Notes: a model not told the origin generated them from the letters alone. Positions 42,813 to 51,563 are shown, counted from the first letter of the stretch. The stretch: 64,000 nucleotides of DNA from Chloroflexaceae bacterium (GCA_025057155.1 JANWYD010000002.1:62001-126000), one strand, 5' to 3'. Made by a program: numbers and translations.

Positions 42813-43787
42813 TCAGCCGTGACGCAGCGCGCTGCGCAGGGCCGCGCGCAGCTCCAGCAGGCCAATCTCCAGGCCAGTGCGGTCATCGGTGTGGAAGAGA
42901 CGCAGCCGGGGTTGGGGGCGCTGAGGGGCGCACCGGGCGACCCACGGCTGGATGCTGTCGAAGCGGGCTGCCAGAGCAGCGGTGGCCGCGGCGACGGCTT
43001 CGCGCGGGCCGACCAGGGCCACCTGGGGATCGAAGCCAGGGTGTGCGGCGAACACCTCTGGACCGGCCACCGCCCGCACCAGCGACCCGAGGCGCGCCAG
43101 CAACCCTTCGGCGGCGGGGCGGCCAAAGCGCCGCGTCAGCGCTGCGAACCCCCCGATGCTTACACTGGTCGCCGCCCATCCGGGCCGCGCGGTGAGGGCA
43201 GGCAGCGCCCTGGCCAGGGTGTGCATGCAGGGCAGGCCGGTGACGGGATGAAAGTGTTCGTAGCAAGAGAACCGTTGCGCCTGCATCACCAGTTGATTGT
43301 GGGCCGCCGCGCCCAACGGCAGCAGAGCCGCCACGCGGTAGAGCAGAGCTTCGAAGGCGAAGGGCTTGAGGAAGCTGTCGTCCAGCGGGCCGACGGGGGC
43401 CAGACGCGGATCGCTCATCGGATCCATCGTCGAGACGATCAGCACAGGGATGTGGGCAGTGGCCGGATTGGCGCGCACCATATCGCGCAAGCGATAACCG
43501 TCGAAGCCCGGCTTGTGAATGTCGGTGATCAGCAAATGCGGCCGGACGCGGACCGCCAGGTCGAGCGTCGCCGGCCCGGCGCCCGCCGGCGCGCCGATGT
43601 ATTCGAAGTCGTGACTGGTCAGCAGCCGGGCATAGATCTGGCGAATGTCCGGATCATCGTCGCTCACCAGTACGCGCGCCAGCGGGCGCGACGGCGCCGG
43701 GGCGGGGAGCGCCGCGAACCGCGCGTGCTGGAACAACGCGCGCCGGGGAGTTCTCGTTTCAGGACGAATTGACGGTGCGTAGCTCAC
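42813..43787 (-). CDS. Response regulator with degenerate GGDEF-like output domain
   Basis: The 324-residue product has a receiver domain at about 38-155: ARVLVSDDDPDIRQIYARLL (acidic triad), HLLITDIHKPGFDGYRLRDMVRANP (phospho-Asp near residue 86), VLIVSTMDP and DDSFLKPFAFEALLYRV (switch Lys). The output part (about 175-324) begins HPVTGLPCMHTLARALPAL, like the DxLTGLPNR start of diguanylate cyclases, but the GG(D/E)EF motif is absent, so c-di-GMP synthesis is not expected. The start is GTG at 43787 with weak upstream signals and may be further in. It has no nearby histidine kinase (orphan). Function unknown, perhaps a protein-interaction or nucleotide-sensing output. Confidence 0.8.
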   Translation of the reverse strand: MSYAPSIRPETRTPRRALFQHARFAALPAPAPSRPLARVLVSDDDPDIRQIYARLLTSHDFEYIGAPAGAGPATLDLAVRVRPHLLITDIHKPGFDGYRLRDMVRANPATAHIPVLIVSTMDPMSDPRLAPVGPLDDSFLKPFAFEALLYRVAALLPLGAAAHNQLVMQAQRFSCYEHFHPVTGLPCMHTLARALPALTARPGWAATSVSIGGFAALTRRFGRPAAEGLLARLGSLVRAVAGPEVFAAHPGFDPQVALVGPREAVAAATAALAARFDSIQPWVARCAPQRPQPRLRLFHTDDRTGLEIGLLELRAALRSALRHG

Positions 43788-44163
43788 GGCCAGATCCGGG
43801 TCTGCTCATCTGCGTGGCGCTGCCGCTGCGCCCCTGCTCTATCAGGAAGAACGCCGCTTCGGGCCGCGAAGTTACGGCCTGCAGGAAAAAAAAGCGCCTC
43901 GCCGCGGGGGAGGGGTTGAAAGGGCTTGCTCTCTCAGAAAACTCGTTGTTCTCGTCGCTGTGCGGCTGCGCCGCGCTATGGCTGATGCAACGTCCGCCTC
44001 CAGCAGGGGATCGGGGCGGCGTAGCCGCCCGATACGGTCCTTGTTCGTTGGTTCTGGCGGTGTAGCTGCCAGAACCAACGAACAACCCGGGGCCTGGGAC
44101 AAACCTCAAAGACCTTGCAACAACCCTGGCAGGCGCATGGAGTCTAACTTGTAACAGGACAGA
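43788..44163. other. Non-coding interval before the biotin carboxylase gene
   Basis: No credible gene. It contains the hairpin GGGCGGC-GTA-GCCGCCC near 44012-44028 and the perfect 18-bp stem at 44041-44085. Confidence 0.5.
44041..44085. repeat. Perfect 18-bp inverted repeat
   Basis: TTGTTCGTTGGTTCTGGC (44041-44058) and its exact complement (44068-44085) around the 9-nt loop GGTGTAGCT. No T-tract follows. It is much longer than random expectation and lies in an intergenic region upstream of the biotin carboxylase promoter. Confidence 0.75.
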
Positions 44164-44177
44164 GTATGCTACAATAA
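44164..44177 (+). promoter_or_regulatory. Candidate extended -10 promoter, GTATGCTACAATAA
   Basis: Identical 14-mer to 13774-13787; TGC-TACAAT with TACAAT at 44170-44175. It is 163 nt upstream of the biotin carboxylase ATG. Confidence 0.45.
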
Positions 44178-44338
44178 GCGGCGGCGCAGCGGACCTGCCG
44201 CACGCTCGGAATCGCCCTGGTACCAGTTCCCGCACGACACCTCCCTCTGCCGGACCGCGCGACCACCATCGAGGCGGTTATGCTTGAGTTTTCGGGATGT
44301 CGGGTGCGTGGCGACTGGGCATATGGAAGCGGAAGCGT

Positions 44339-46126
44339 ATGTTCGACACCGTGCTGATCGCCAATCGCGGCGAGATCGCCTTGCGTGTGATGCGCGCCTG
44401 TCGGGAACTGGGGTTGCGGTGCGTCGCCGTATACTCCGAAGCGGATCGTGAGGCGCCTCACGTCGCCTATGCCGACGCCGCCTATCTGCTTGGACCCGCG
44501 CCTTCAGCGGAGAGTTACCTGAACATTCCTCGCATTATCGAGGTGGCGCGTCAGGCTCGTGCCGGCGCCGTTCATCCGGGATATGGATTCCTCGCCGAGA
44601 ACTCCGACTTCGCCCGCGCCGTTACCGAAGCGGGTATGGTCTTTGTCGGTCCGCCGCCCGAAGCGATGGAACGCATGGGCGGGAAGACCGCCGCCCGTCG
44701 CGAGGCCACGGCAGCCAAAGTGCCGCTGGTACCCGGAACGTTGGAGGCAATTGAGGAACTGGCCGAGGTACGGCGGATTGCCGATGAATTTGGCTACCCG
44801 ATCGCCATCAAGGCCGTTGGCGGCGGCGGCGGGCGTGGGCTGCGCGTGGTGCGCTCGCCTGATGAACTGGCCGATGCCTTCGCCAGCGCTCGCCGCGAGG
44901 CCGAGGTGGCCTTTAAGAACGGCGCCCTGTACGTTGAGAAGTACCTGGACAATCCGCGCCACATCGAGATCCAGGTGCTCGCCGACGCTCACGGCAATGT
45001 AGTGCACCTGGGCGAGCGAGATTGTTCAGTACAGCGCCGCCACCAGAAGTTGATCGAAGAGGCGCCCTCTCCCGCGCTGACCCCCGAGATCCGCGCCGAG
45101 ATGGGCGCGGCGGCGGTGCGCCTGGCCCGGTCGGTAGGCTATGTGAGCGCCGGAACGCTGGAGTTTCTCTTCCAGGACGGGAAGTATTACTTCCTGGAGA
45201 TGAATACTCGCATCCAGGTGGAGCATACAGTGACCGAGATGGTCTACGGCGTGGATCTGGTCAAGGCGCAGCTTCGTATCGCCCAGGGCGAGCGTCTCTG
45301 GCTGCGCCAGGAGGATCTGACGCCGCGGGGCCATGCTATCGAGTGCCGCATCAACGCCGAGGACCCGCTGCATAACTTCCGGCCCGCTCTGGGAACGATC
45401 ACTACCTACCAGGAGCCATCCGGTCTGGGTGTGCGTGTAGATAGCGGGGTGCGAGCCGATTATACCATCCCCCAGTACTACGACTCGCTGCTCGCCAAGT
45501 TGATCGTATGGGCTGAGACGCGCCCCGAAGCGATTGCCCGCGCCCAGCGCGCTCTGGCCGAGTATACCATTGGCGGCGTCATTACCACGATCCCCTTCTA
45601 TCGCGCCGCGCTGAGCCATCCGACCTTCAGCGGCGGGCAGGCCACGGTGAACTTCATCGCCCAGCATCCCGAACTGATGGATCAGGTGCGGGCCTTTATG
45701 CCCCCGCCGCCTGAACCAGGCCCCGCGCCTAGCCCTGAAGAGCCGCGTGAGTTTACCGTGGAGGTCAATAACCGTCGCTTCGGAGTGAAGGTCTTCGGAG
45801 CGGCCCCGGTGTCGGCGCCGGCTGTCGCGGCGCCGGGCGCGCGTCCCGCTGCGCCGGGTGAGCGTCGGCCTGCCGCCGGGGCGAAGAAGAGCGCGCTGGC
45901 GCCCAAGGTTGATGGGGTGATCAGCCCCATCCAGGGCCGCGTGGTTGCGGTGCGGGTGGAGCCGGGCCAGCACGTGGAGGCCGGACAGGTGCTCTTTATC
46001 GTGGAAGCGATGAAGATGGAAAATGAGATTACCGCCACTCACCCCGGCGTCATTGCTGAGGTGCGCGTGCAGGTTGGCGGCACCATCGAGGCCGGAGGCG
46101 TGCTGGCCACCTACGCAGGAAAGTAA
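44339..46126 (+). CDS. Biotin carboxylase-BCCP fusion (acyl-CoA carboxylase alpha subunit)
   Basis: The 595-residue product ATP-dependently carboxylates its own biotin. The biotin carboxylase module (about 1-445) starts FDTVLIANRGEIALRVMRACRELG and contains IKAVGGGGGRGLRVV (ATP lid), HIEIQVLADAHGNVVHLGERDCSVQRRHQKLIEEAPS, FLEMNTRIQVEHTVTEMVYGVDLVKAQL and IECRINAEDP. After an Ala/Pro-rich linker comes BCCP, IVEAMKMENEI with the biotinylated Lys near 559. This architecture is that of acetyl-, propionyl- or methylcrotonyl-CoA carboxylase alpha subunits. No carboxyltransferase gene is near. The ATG at 44339 is placed by the conserved start; upstream residues look unconserved. Confidence 0.94.
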   Translation: MFDTVLIANRGEIALRVMRACRELGLRCVAVYSEADREAPHVAYADAAYLLGPAPSAESYLNIPRIIEVARQARAGAVHPGYGFLAENSDFARAVTEAGMVFVGPPPEAMERMGGKTAARREATAAKVPLVPGTLEAIEELAEVRRIADEFGYPIAIKAVGGGGGRGLRVVRSPDELADAFASARREAEVAFKNGALYVEKYLDNPRHIEIQVLADAHGNVVHLGERDCSVQRRHQKLIEEAPSPALTPEIRAEMGAAAVRLARSVGYVSAGTLEFLFQDGKYYFLEMNTRIQVEHTVTEMVYGVDLVKAQLRIAQGERLWLRQEDLTPRGHAIECRINAEDPLHNFRPALGTITTYQEPSGLGVRVDSGVRADYTIPQYYDSLLAKLIVWAETRPEAIARAQRALAEYTIGGVITTIPFYRAALSHPTFSGGQATVNFIAQHPELMDQVRAFMPPPPEPGPAPSPEEPREFTVEVNNRRFGVKVFGAAPVSAPAVAAPGARPAAPGERRPAAGAKKSALAPKVDGVISPIQGRVVAVRVEPGQHVEAGQVLFIVEAMKMENEITATHPGVIAEVRVQVGGTIEAGGVLATYAGK

Positions 46127-46188
46127 TTGCTCCAGGGCGCGGTTGACCGTGTGGACCAGGCCGGGTGTTTTGCCCGCCTCTGCCATAG

Positions 46189-46217
46189 GGGCGCGGGGAA
46201 CCGGTTTCCCCGCGCCC
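46189..46217 (+). terminator. GGCGCGGGGAA palindrome after the biotin carboxylase gene
   Basis: GGGCGCGGGGAA (46189-46200 region) and TTCCCCGCGCCC (46206-46217) form a 12-bp stem with a CCGGT loop followed by TCCTTTCT, so a weak intrinsic terminator is plausible. Confidence 0.55.
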
Positions 46218-46287
46218 TCCTTTCTCCGGTCGTGTGCGTTGCCGCGCGATCTCTGACGCATCCTCCACGACCGATGGACAACGGCGT

Positions 46288-46917
46288 ATGGCGACCGAGA
46301 CGGTCACGCTGCGGCCCGCAACCTCTGCCGATGCCGAGGCCCTGGCGGAACTGGTGGTGCAACTCTTTCACGCCGAGATGCCGGGCGTCCTGCGCGGCCC
46401 GCGTCCTGGCCAGGTGCGCCTGATGCGCTACCTCGTCGAACACGAACTGGCCAGCGGCGTGCGCGGGCGCTTCATAGCTCTCGATGCTGGCGGCAAGGTG
46501 GTGGGAAGCGCCAGTATCCGCCTTCACGGCGACGCCAGTACGGTGAATTTGCCCCGAGGAACCTTCACGCTGGCCATCCACTGCCTGGGGTTGCTCAATA
46601 CCCTCATCCTGATTGGCAACATGCTGCGGGCCGCTCTCGTTGGCGAAACGCGGTTGCGCCCCGGCGAATGCTACATCTACAGCGTCGTCGTCGCCGAGGA
46701 CCAGCGCGGGCGGGGCATCGGCGACGCGATCATGGAGCGGATCGAGGACCAGGCGCGCCGCATGGGCGTCAGCGTCGCCTACCTGCGCGTTATCAGCAGC
46801 AACGAACCCGCACGGCGCCTTTACCTCCGCCGCGGCTATCAGATCGTGTCGCGCGCCTCTCCTCTTGCTGGCAGGATCAGCATCCCCAGTGAACTCATGC
46901 GCAAGGATTTGCGTTAG
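46288..46917 (+). CDS. GNAT-family N-acetyltransferase
   Basis: The 209-residue product begins ETVTLRPATSADAEALAELVVQLF (GNAT helix 1). YIYSVVVAEDQRGRGIGDAIMERIEDQARRMG contains the acetyl-CoA motif (R-G-R-G-I-G, residues about 135-140) and AYLRVISSNEPARRLYLRRGYQIV is motif B, so a working acetyltransferase is expected. A longer middle insertion (LPRGTFTLAIHCLGLLNTLILIGNMLRAALVG) may be a hydrophobic acceptor site. The ATG at 46288 has no strong ribosome-binding site and the start is uncertain. It is 56 bp before proS on the same strand. Substrate unknown. Confidence 0.82.
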   Translation: MATETVTLRPATSADAEALAELVVQLFHAEMPGVLRGPRPGQVRLMRYLVEHELASGVRGRFIALDAGGKVVGSASIRLHGDASTVNLPRGTFTLAIHCLGLLNTLILIGNMLRAALVGETRLRPGECYIYSVVVAEDQRGRGIGDAIMERIEDQARRMGVSVAYLRVISSNEPARRLYLRRGYQIVSRASPLAGRISIPSELMRKDLR

Positions 46918-46973
46918 AATGCAGGCGGAAGGCGCGCTCACTTCGCGCCGGCGCCAAGGCTTGAGGAGCGACT

Positions 46974-48416
46974 ATGCCAAAGGATGTTATTACTCCCCGC
47001 GCCACCGATTATAACCAGTGGTACCTCGATATCGTGCGCGAAGCCGACCTGGCCGAGCCGGCCGAGGTTGTGCGCGGCTGCATCGTGGTCAAGGCCACTG
47101 GCTGGGGCATCTGGGAGATGATGCAGCGCGAACTTGATCAGCGCATCAAGGCTACCGGCCACGCTAATGTGCAGTTCCCTCTGCTCATCCCTAAGAGCTT
47201 CATCATGAAAGAGGCCGAACACGTCGAGGGCTTCGCACCTGAGGTCGCCGAGGTTACCCGCGCTGGTGGCGAGGATCTGACCGAGCCATACGTGATTCGC
47301 CCCACCAGCGAGACGATTATCGGCTATTTCTACAGCCGCTGGATCCGCTCCTACCGCGATCTGCCCCTGCTCTACAACCAGTGGTGCAACGTTATGCGCT
47401 GGGAGATGCGCACCCGCCCCTTCCTGCGCACCTCGGAGTTCTGGTGGCAGGAGGGGCATACTGCCCATGCCACTGAGGCCGAAGCGGAGGCCGAAACGCT
47501 CAAGATCCTCCACGAGGTCTACGCCGATTTCGTCGAGCAGGTGATGGCCGTGCCGGTGATCCGCGGGCTGAAGACCGAAAAGGAGAAGTTCCCCGGCGCG
47601 CTCCGCTCCTACTGCATCGAGGCGATGATGCAGGACGGGCGCGCCCTCCAGGCTGGCACCTCGCATAACCTGGGCCAGAACTTCGCCCGCGCCTTCGATA
47701 TCACCTACACCGACCAGAACAATACCGTGCAGTACTGCTGGACGACCAGCTGGGGCGTCAGCACCCGTCTCGTCGGCGCGCTGATTATGACCCACTCCGA
47801 TGATGAGGGCCTGGTGCTGCCGCCGCGCCTGGCGCCCACCCAGGTGGTGATTGTGCCGATCTATAAGAATCCAGAGGAGCGCGCCCGCGTCCTGGAGGCC
47901 ATCGAACGCATCACCGGAGACTGGCAGGGACGCCTGCGCTTCAAGGTGGATGACCGCGACAATCTGACGCCCGGCTATAAGTTCAACGAGTGGGAACTGA
48001 AGGGGGTGCCGCTGCGTCTGGAAGTCGGCCCGAAGGACGTGGAGAAGAACAGCGTGGCCATCGCCCGGCGCGATATGCCGGGCCGCGAGGGCAAGAGCTT
48101 CGTGCCCCAGGCTGGCCTTACCGAGCGCCTGGTCGCGCTGCTCGACGAGATGCAGACCGGTCTCTTCCAGCGCGCCCTGGCCTTCCGCGAGCAACGCAGC
48201 GCCACCGTGCGCACCTACGACGAGTTGAAGCAGCAGGTCGAACAGGGCTTCGCCTGGGCCTACTGGGACGGGAGCGCCGATGATGAGCGCCGCATCCAGG
48301 AAGAGACCCGCGCCACCATTCGCTGCATTCCCCTGGAGCAGCCTGACACGCCCGGTGTTTGCGTCTACACCGGGCGCGAAACCAGGCGCCAGGTAGTGTT
48401 CGCCCGAGCATACTGA
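46974..48416 (+). CDS. proS: Prolyl-tRNA synthetase, archaeal/eukaryal type
   Basis: The 480-residue class II synthetase charges tRNA-Pro. Motif 1/2 regions: TDYNQWYLDIVREADLAEPAEVVRGCIVVKATGWGIWEMMQRELDQRIKATGHANVQFPLLIP; EPYVIRPTSETIIGYFYSRWIRSYRDLPLLYNQWCNVMRWEMRTRPFLRTSEFWWQEGHTAHAT (TSET and FLRT are the motif 2 elements), AGTSHNLGQNFARAFDI and TTSWGVSTRLVGALIMTHSDDEGLVLPPRLAP (motif 3). The short form lacking the bacterial insertion domain and ending in Tyr (FARAY) is typical of the archaeal/eukaryal-type ProRS found in some bacteria. The ATG follows TTGAGGAGCGACT. Confidence 0.97.
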   Translation: MPKDVITPRATDYNQWYLDIVREADLAEPAEVVRGCIVVKATGWGIWEMMQRELDQRIKATGHANVQFPLLIPKSFIMKEAEHVEGFAPEVAEVTRAGGEDLTEPYVIRPTSETIIGYFYSRWIRSYRDLPLLYNQWCNVMRWEMRTRPFLRTSEFWWQEGHTAHATEAEAEAETLKILHEVYADFVEQVMAVPVIRGLKTEKEKFPGALRSYCIEAMMQDGRALQAGTSHNLGQNFARAFDITYTDQNNTVQYCWTTSWGVSTRLVGALIMTHSDDEGLVLPPRLAPTQVVIVPIYKNPEERARVLEAIERITGDWQGRLRFKVDDRDNLTPGYKFNEWELKGVPLRLEVGPKDVEKNSVAIARRDMPGREGKSFVPQAGLTERLVALLDEMQTGLFQRALAFREQRSATVRTYDELKQQVEQGFAWAYWDGSADDERRIQEETRATIRCIPLEQPDTPGVCVYTGRETRRQVVFARAY

Positions 48417-48426
48417 GAGGTTGAGT

Positions 48427-49179
48427 ATGGGTATGGGTCTCCGCCGCCGGCTGCGCGCCGGACTTGAACCGATCCTGGGCGCTCTGAGATTACTCCCTCC
48501 AGGAGTGAACCTGTTTGCCGACCTTAAGGTTCGTCTTCCCCACTACCGGGCGACGCTGGTTTTCGATGTGGGCGCCTATGTGGGCGACACGGCGCGCCGG
48601 TATTTGCGCGCCTTTCCCCAGGCGCGCATCTATTGTTTTGAACCGACGCCCGAGACTTATGCCGCGCTGTGCAGGAGCCTGGGCGCAGAGCCGCGGGTGC
48701 GCTGTGTGAACCTGGCGCTGAGCTCCGCCCCTGGTACAGGGGCAATCGTATGCGAGAGCACGCCCGACTGTTTCTACCTCGACGGGGCGGGCCGGCGTCG
48801 CTTCGATCACTCCGACGCTCCCCGCGCTCCTGTGCAGGTTGAGACGGTGGATCGCTTCTGCGCCGCCGAGGGGATCACGCACATCAGTTACCTCAAGATT
48901 GACACCGAGGGGGTCGATCTCGATGTTCTGTGCGGCGCAGAGTCTATGCTTCGCGCCGGGCGGATTGATCTGGTTGAAGTGGAAGCCGGCCTGTACCCCG
49001 GTAATACCTGGCACGTCCCGCTGGAAGAGATGAAGGCTTTTTTAGAAGCACGCGGGTATTTTCTCTTCGGGCTGTACGAACAGTTTCCCGAGTGGTCAAC
49101 GGGCGAACCCCATCTGCGGCGCGCCAATGCCGTCTTTATCTCGCCTGCGACCATTCGGGCCAACCGGTGGCCGGTGTAA
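48427..49179 (+). CDS. FkbM-family methyltransferase
   Basis: The 250-residue SAM methyltransferase has LVFDVGAYVGDTARRYLRAFPQARIYCFEPTPETYAALCRSLGAEPRVRCVNLALSSAPG (motif I and post-I; E binding SAM ribose) and ITHISYLKIDTEGVDLDVLCGAESMLRAGRIDLVEVEAG, the FkbM signature KIDxEGxD..VL.GA. FkbM proteins O-methylate glycans or polyketides. The ATG at 48427 has GAGAGG upstream and begins 10 bp after the proS stop, so it is probably in one message with proS. A glycosyltransferase lies next door on the opposite strand, consistent with glycan modification. Confidence 0.88.
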   Translation: MGMGLRRRLRAGLEPILGALRLLPPGVNLFADLKVRLPHYRATLVFDVGAYVGDTARRYLRAFPQARIYCFEPTPETYAALCRSLGAEPRVRCVNLALSSAPGTGAIVCESTPDCFYLDGAGRRRFDHSDAPRAPVQVETVDRFCAAEGITHISYLKIDTEGVDLDVLCGAESMLRAGRIDLVEVEAGLYPGNTWHVPLEEMKAFLEARGYFLFGLYEQFPEWSTGEPHLRRANAVFISPATIRANRWPV

Positions 49180-49243
49180 TGCCATTTTGGATTTCTGTGA
49201 TTTCCACAGATGTGCATAACCTGTGGAGAACCCGAACAGGACC

Positions 49244-50347
49244 TTACTGCCTGCGCATGGCCGTGTAGACCTCGACGTGGCGGCGGGCTATGGCGGCCTG
49301 GGTGAAGTGGGCCAGCACACGCTCGCGCCCGCGGCGGGCCAGGTCGCTCCAAGTGGCGGGATCATCAGCGAGGCGCGCAATCGCGGCGCTAAGCGCGCCG
49401 ATGTCGCCTTCGGGATAGGTCAGGCCGGCCTCGCCGATGACGTGGGGGATTTCGCCGGAACGCGACCCGATCACCGGCACGCCGCAGCTCATCGCCTCGA
49501 TCAACACGCGCCCGAACTGTTCCTTCCAGGTCGGGGTGGTCCGTGAGGGGAGCGCCAGCGCGTCGAAGCTGCGCAGCACTGCCGGCGTCTCGGTGCTGCT
49601 GACCGCGGGGAGCAGTTCGATCCGCTCAGCGAGGCCCAGTTGCGCCGCGCGCCGCGCGATGAGCGGCCGTTGCGCGCCATTGCCCACCACGCGCAGGCGC
49701 ACGCGCCGTGGCAGCCGGGCCAGGGCTTCTAGCAGATCGAGCACCCCTTTCTCGGGGACCAGCCGGCCCAGGTAGCCCACCACGAAGGCCGCGCCATTGC
49801 GCTGCTGCGGGATGGGGGCGAACAACTCCGGGTCCACGCCCACCTGGGGCACAATCGTCAGCGGCCCCGTGTAGCCATGACGGCGGATGATCCGCGCGGC
49901 ATCCTGGTTGCAGGCCAGGGCGTGGGCCGCATGGCGAAAGTTGTAGCGTTCGAAGAGATTGAACGGCGGCGGGTAGAATCGATCAATGTTGGCATAGTTA
50001 TAGAAACAGCACCGCGCGCCGAGGACCACCCCCAGACGCATCGCGTGGAACGTGGCGAGATTGAAACTCTCTTCGTCAATGTGGAAGACTTCGGGCCGCA
50101 GCCGGCGCAACGCGCGTCCCAGGGTGGGGTAGAAGTGAAGGTGGTGCCGGCCATTAAACGCGATGGGCAGCACTTCCAGCGCGTATCCAGCGGTATAGCG
50201 CCGTTCCAGCCGCTGCATGCCCACCCGCGGCTCGCGCCAGCCGGGCGGCACCAGCACCGTCAATTCGACGCCAAGCCGGGCGATCTCTTCGAGCTTGCGC
50301 TGGTACGCGCCGGCTACCAGCGCCTTCGAGAGGATAACGACCCGCAT
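49244..50347 (-). CDS. Glycosyltransferase, GT4 family
   Basis: A 367-residue GT-B fold enzyme. N-terminal: RVVILSKALVAGAYQRKLEEIARLGVELTVLVPPGW; then EVFHIDEESFNLATFHAMRLG; C-terminal donor site: FVVGYLGRLVPEKGVLDLLEALARL (RxxxxKG), VELLPAVSSTETPAVLRSFDALALPSRTTPTWKEQFGRVLIEAMSCGVPVIGSRSGEIPHVIG containing the EQFGRVLIEAM E-x7-E element. It is most like GT4 alpha-glycosyltransferases of surface polysaccharide or glycolipid pathways. It is 134 bp after serC on the same strand, with a GGGCAACC palindrome between, so probably a separate transcript. The donor sugar is not deducible. Confidence 0.88.
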   Translation of the reverse strand: MRVVILSKALVAGAYQRKLEEIARLGVELTVLVPPGWREPRVGMQRLERRYTAGYALEVLPIAFNGRHHLHFYPTLGRALRRLRPEVFHIDEESFNLATFHAMRLGVVLGARCCFYNYANIDRFYPPPFNLFERYNFRHAAHALACNQDAARIIRRHGYTGPLTIVPQVGVDPELFAPIPQQRNGAAFVVGYLGRLVPEKGVLDLLEALARLPRRVRLRVVGNGAQRPLIARRAAQLGLAERIELLPAVSSTETPAVLRSFDALALPSRTTPTWKEQFGRVLIEAMSCGVPVIGSRSGEIPHVIGEAGLTYPEGDIGALSAAIARLADDPATWSDLARRGRERVLAHFTQAAIARRHVEVYTAMRRQ

Positions 50348-50359
50348 ACAAAGTTAGCA

Positions 50360-50376
50360 GGGCAACCAGGTTGCCC
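50360..50376. repeat. GGGCAACC-A-GGTTGCCC palindrome
   Basis: Perfect 8-1-8 palindrome, 105 nt after the serC stop. It is a variant of the GGGGAAACC gene-end family. Confidence 0.55.
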
Positions 50377-50444
50377 CACACCGCACTTCCAGGCAACCCG
50401 TTGGGGCATTGGCGTCACGCCAGTATGTTCATATGCGTCGCGCC

Positions 50445-50478
50445 CAATCCGCAATCTAAAATCGGCAATCTCCAATCG
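50445..50478. repeat. Short AT-rich degenerate tandem repeat
   Basis: AATCCGCAATCTAAAATCGG-like words just after the serC stop; same family as 6715, 9541, 59616 and 63446. Confidence 0.55.
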
Positions 50479-50480
50479 CA

Positions 50481-51563
50481 CTAGCCATACCTGGAGGCGA
50501 AGGCGTCCATAAACTGGGTCAGCGCCACGCAACTCTCCTCCTCCAGCGCGTTGTAGAGGGAAGCGCGGATGCCGCCGACCGAGCGGTGCCCGGCCAGACC
50601 CACCAGCCCTTCGGCCTGCGCCTCGCTCACGAAGCGTTTCTCCAGGGCCTCATCGGGCAGACGGAAGGTCACGTTCATCTGCGAGCGCGAGCCGGTTTCG
50701 GCGTGGCCGCGGTAGAAGCCGCCGCTGCGGTCAATGGCCGCATAGACCATTGCAGCCTTGCGGGCATTGCGCTCGGCTACGGCCGAAAGACCGCCCAGGC
50801 CCTCGATCCATTCCAGCACCAGATCGAGCAGGTACACCGCGAAGACTGGCGGGGTATTGTAGAGAGAGTTGTTCTTGGCGTGCGTCTTGTAGCTGAAGAT
50901 GGCCGGCAGATCGGCGCGAGCCTGCTGCATAAACCCCTGGTTGATCGCCACCACGGTCACCCCGGCAGGACCAATATTCTTCTGCGCTCCGGCGTAGAAC
51001 AGGGCCAGCCGCGAGGCATCAAAGGGGCGGGCCATGATGTCGCTGCTCATATCCGCCACCACGGGCGCGCCTTCGATGGCGGGAATCTCCGGCCACTGCA
51101 CCCCCTGAATGGTCTCATTGGTGGTAATGTGCACATACGCCGGCTCTTCGGAGAGGCGGATGTCGGCAGGGGATGGCACGCGGCGATAGTTGTTTTCGGC
51201 GCTGCTAGCCGCTACCGCTGTGCGACCGACCCGGCGCGCCTCTTCGAGCGCCTTTTCGCCCCAACTGCCGCTGACGACATAATCGGCCACTTTGCCCGGC
51301 ACGAGGAAATTCAGCGCCACCAGCGCGAACTGCGTGCTGGCGCCACCCTGCATGAACAGCACCCGATAGTCGTCGTTCAGCCCAAGCAGGGCCTTGAAGC
51401 GACTTTCGGCGCGCGTATTAATTGCTTCATACTCTTTCGAGCGATGGCTCATCTCAAGGATGGACATCCCTCGCCCCTGGTAGTCGAGAAGTTCGGCCTG
51501 GGCGCGCTCCAGTACGGCTCGCGGCAACACTGCCGGACCGGGGTTGAAATTGTGAATGGCCAT
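50481..51563 (-). CDS. serC: Phosphoserine aminotransferase
   Basis: The 360-residue PLP enzyme transaminates 3-phosphohydroxypyruvate to phosphoserine in serine (and pyridoxal) synthesis. Typical SerC blocks: FNPGPAVLPRAVLERAQAELLDYQGRGMSILEMSHRSKEY at the N-terminus, YRVLFMQGGASTQFALVALNFL, PVVADMSSDIMARPFD, and the Schiff-base Lys in ALFYAGAQKNIGPAGVTVVAI. C-terminal VGGIRASLYNALEEESCVALTQFMDAFASRYG is also conserved. The ATG at 51563 has AGGAGCAAGCCC upstream. Standalone; serA and serB are not in the window. Confidence 0.96.
   Translation of the reverse strand: MAIHNFNPGPAVLPRAVLERAQAELLDYQGRGMSILEMSHRSKEYEAINTRAESRFKALLGLNDDYRVLFMQGGASTQFALVALNFLVPGKVADYVVSGSWGEKALEEARRVGRTAVAASSAENNYRRVPSPADIRLSEEPAYVHITTNETIQGVQWPEIPAIEGAPVVADMSSDIMARPFDASRLALFYAGAQKNIGPAGVTVVAINQGFMQQARADLPAIFSYKTHAKNNSLYNTPPVFAVYLLDLVLEWIEGLGGLSAVAERNARKAAMVYAAIDRSGGFYRGHAETGSRSQMNVTFRLPDEALEKRFVSEAQAEGLVGLAGHRSVGGIRASLYNALEEESCVALTQFMDAFASRYG

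Noticed and set aside
42621-43772. 383-codon plus-strand frame opposite the response regulator
   Set aside because: The minus strand has a clear receiver domain with phospho-Asp and switch Lys; the plus frame begins inside a repeat.
43759-44235. Possible small proteins before the biotin carboxylase gene
   Set aside because: No ribosome-binding sites, low-complexity Arg/Ser products, and the region contains hairpins instead.
46918-46973. T-box or other leader before proS
   Set aside because: The gap is only 56 bp and lacks T-box features.
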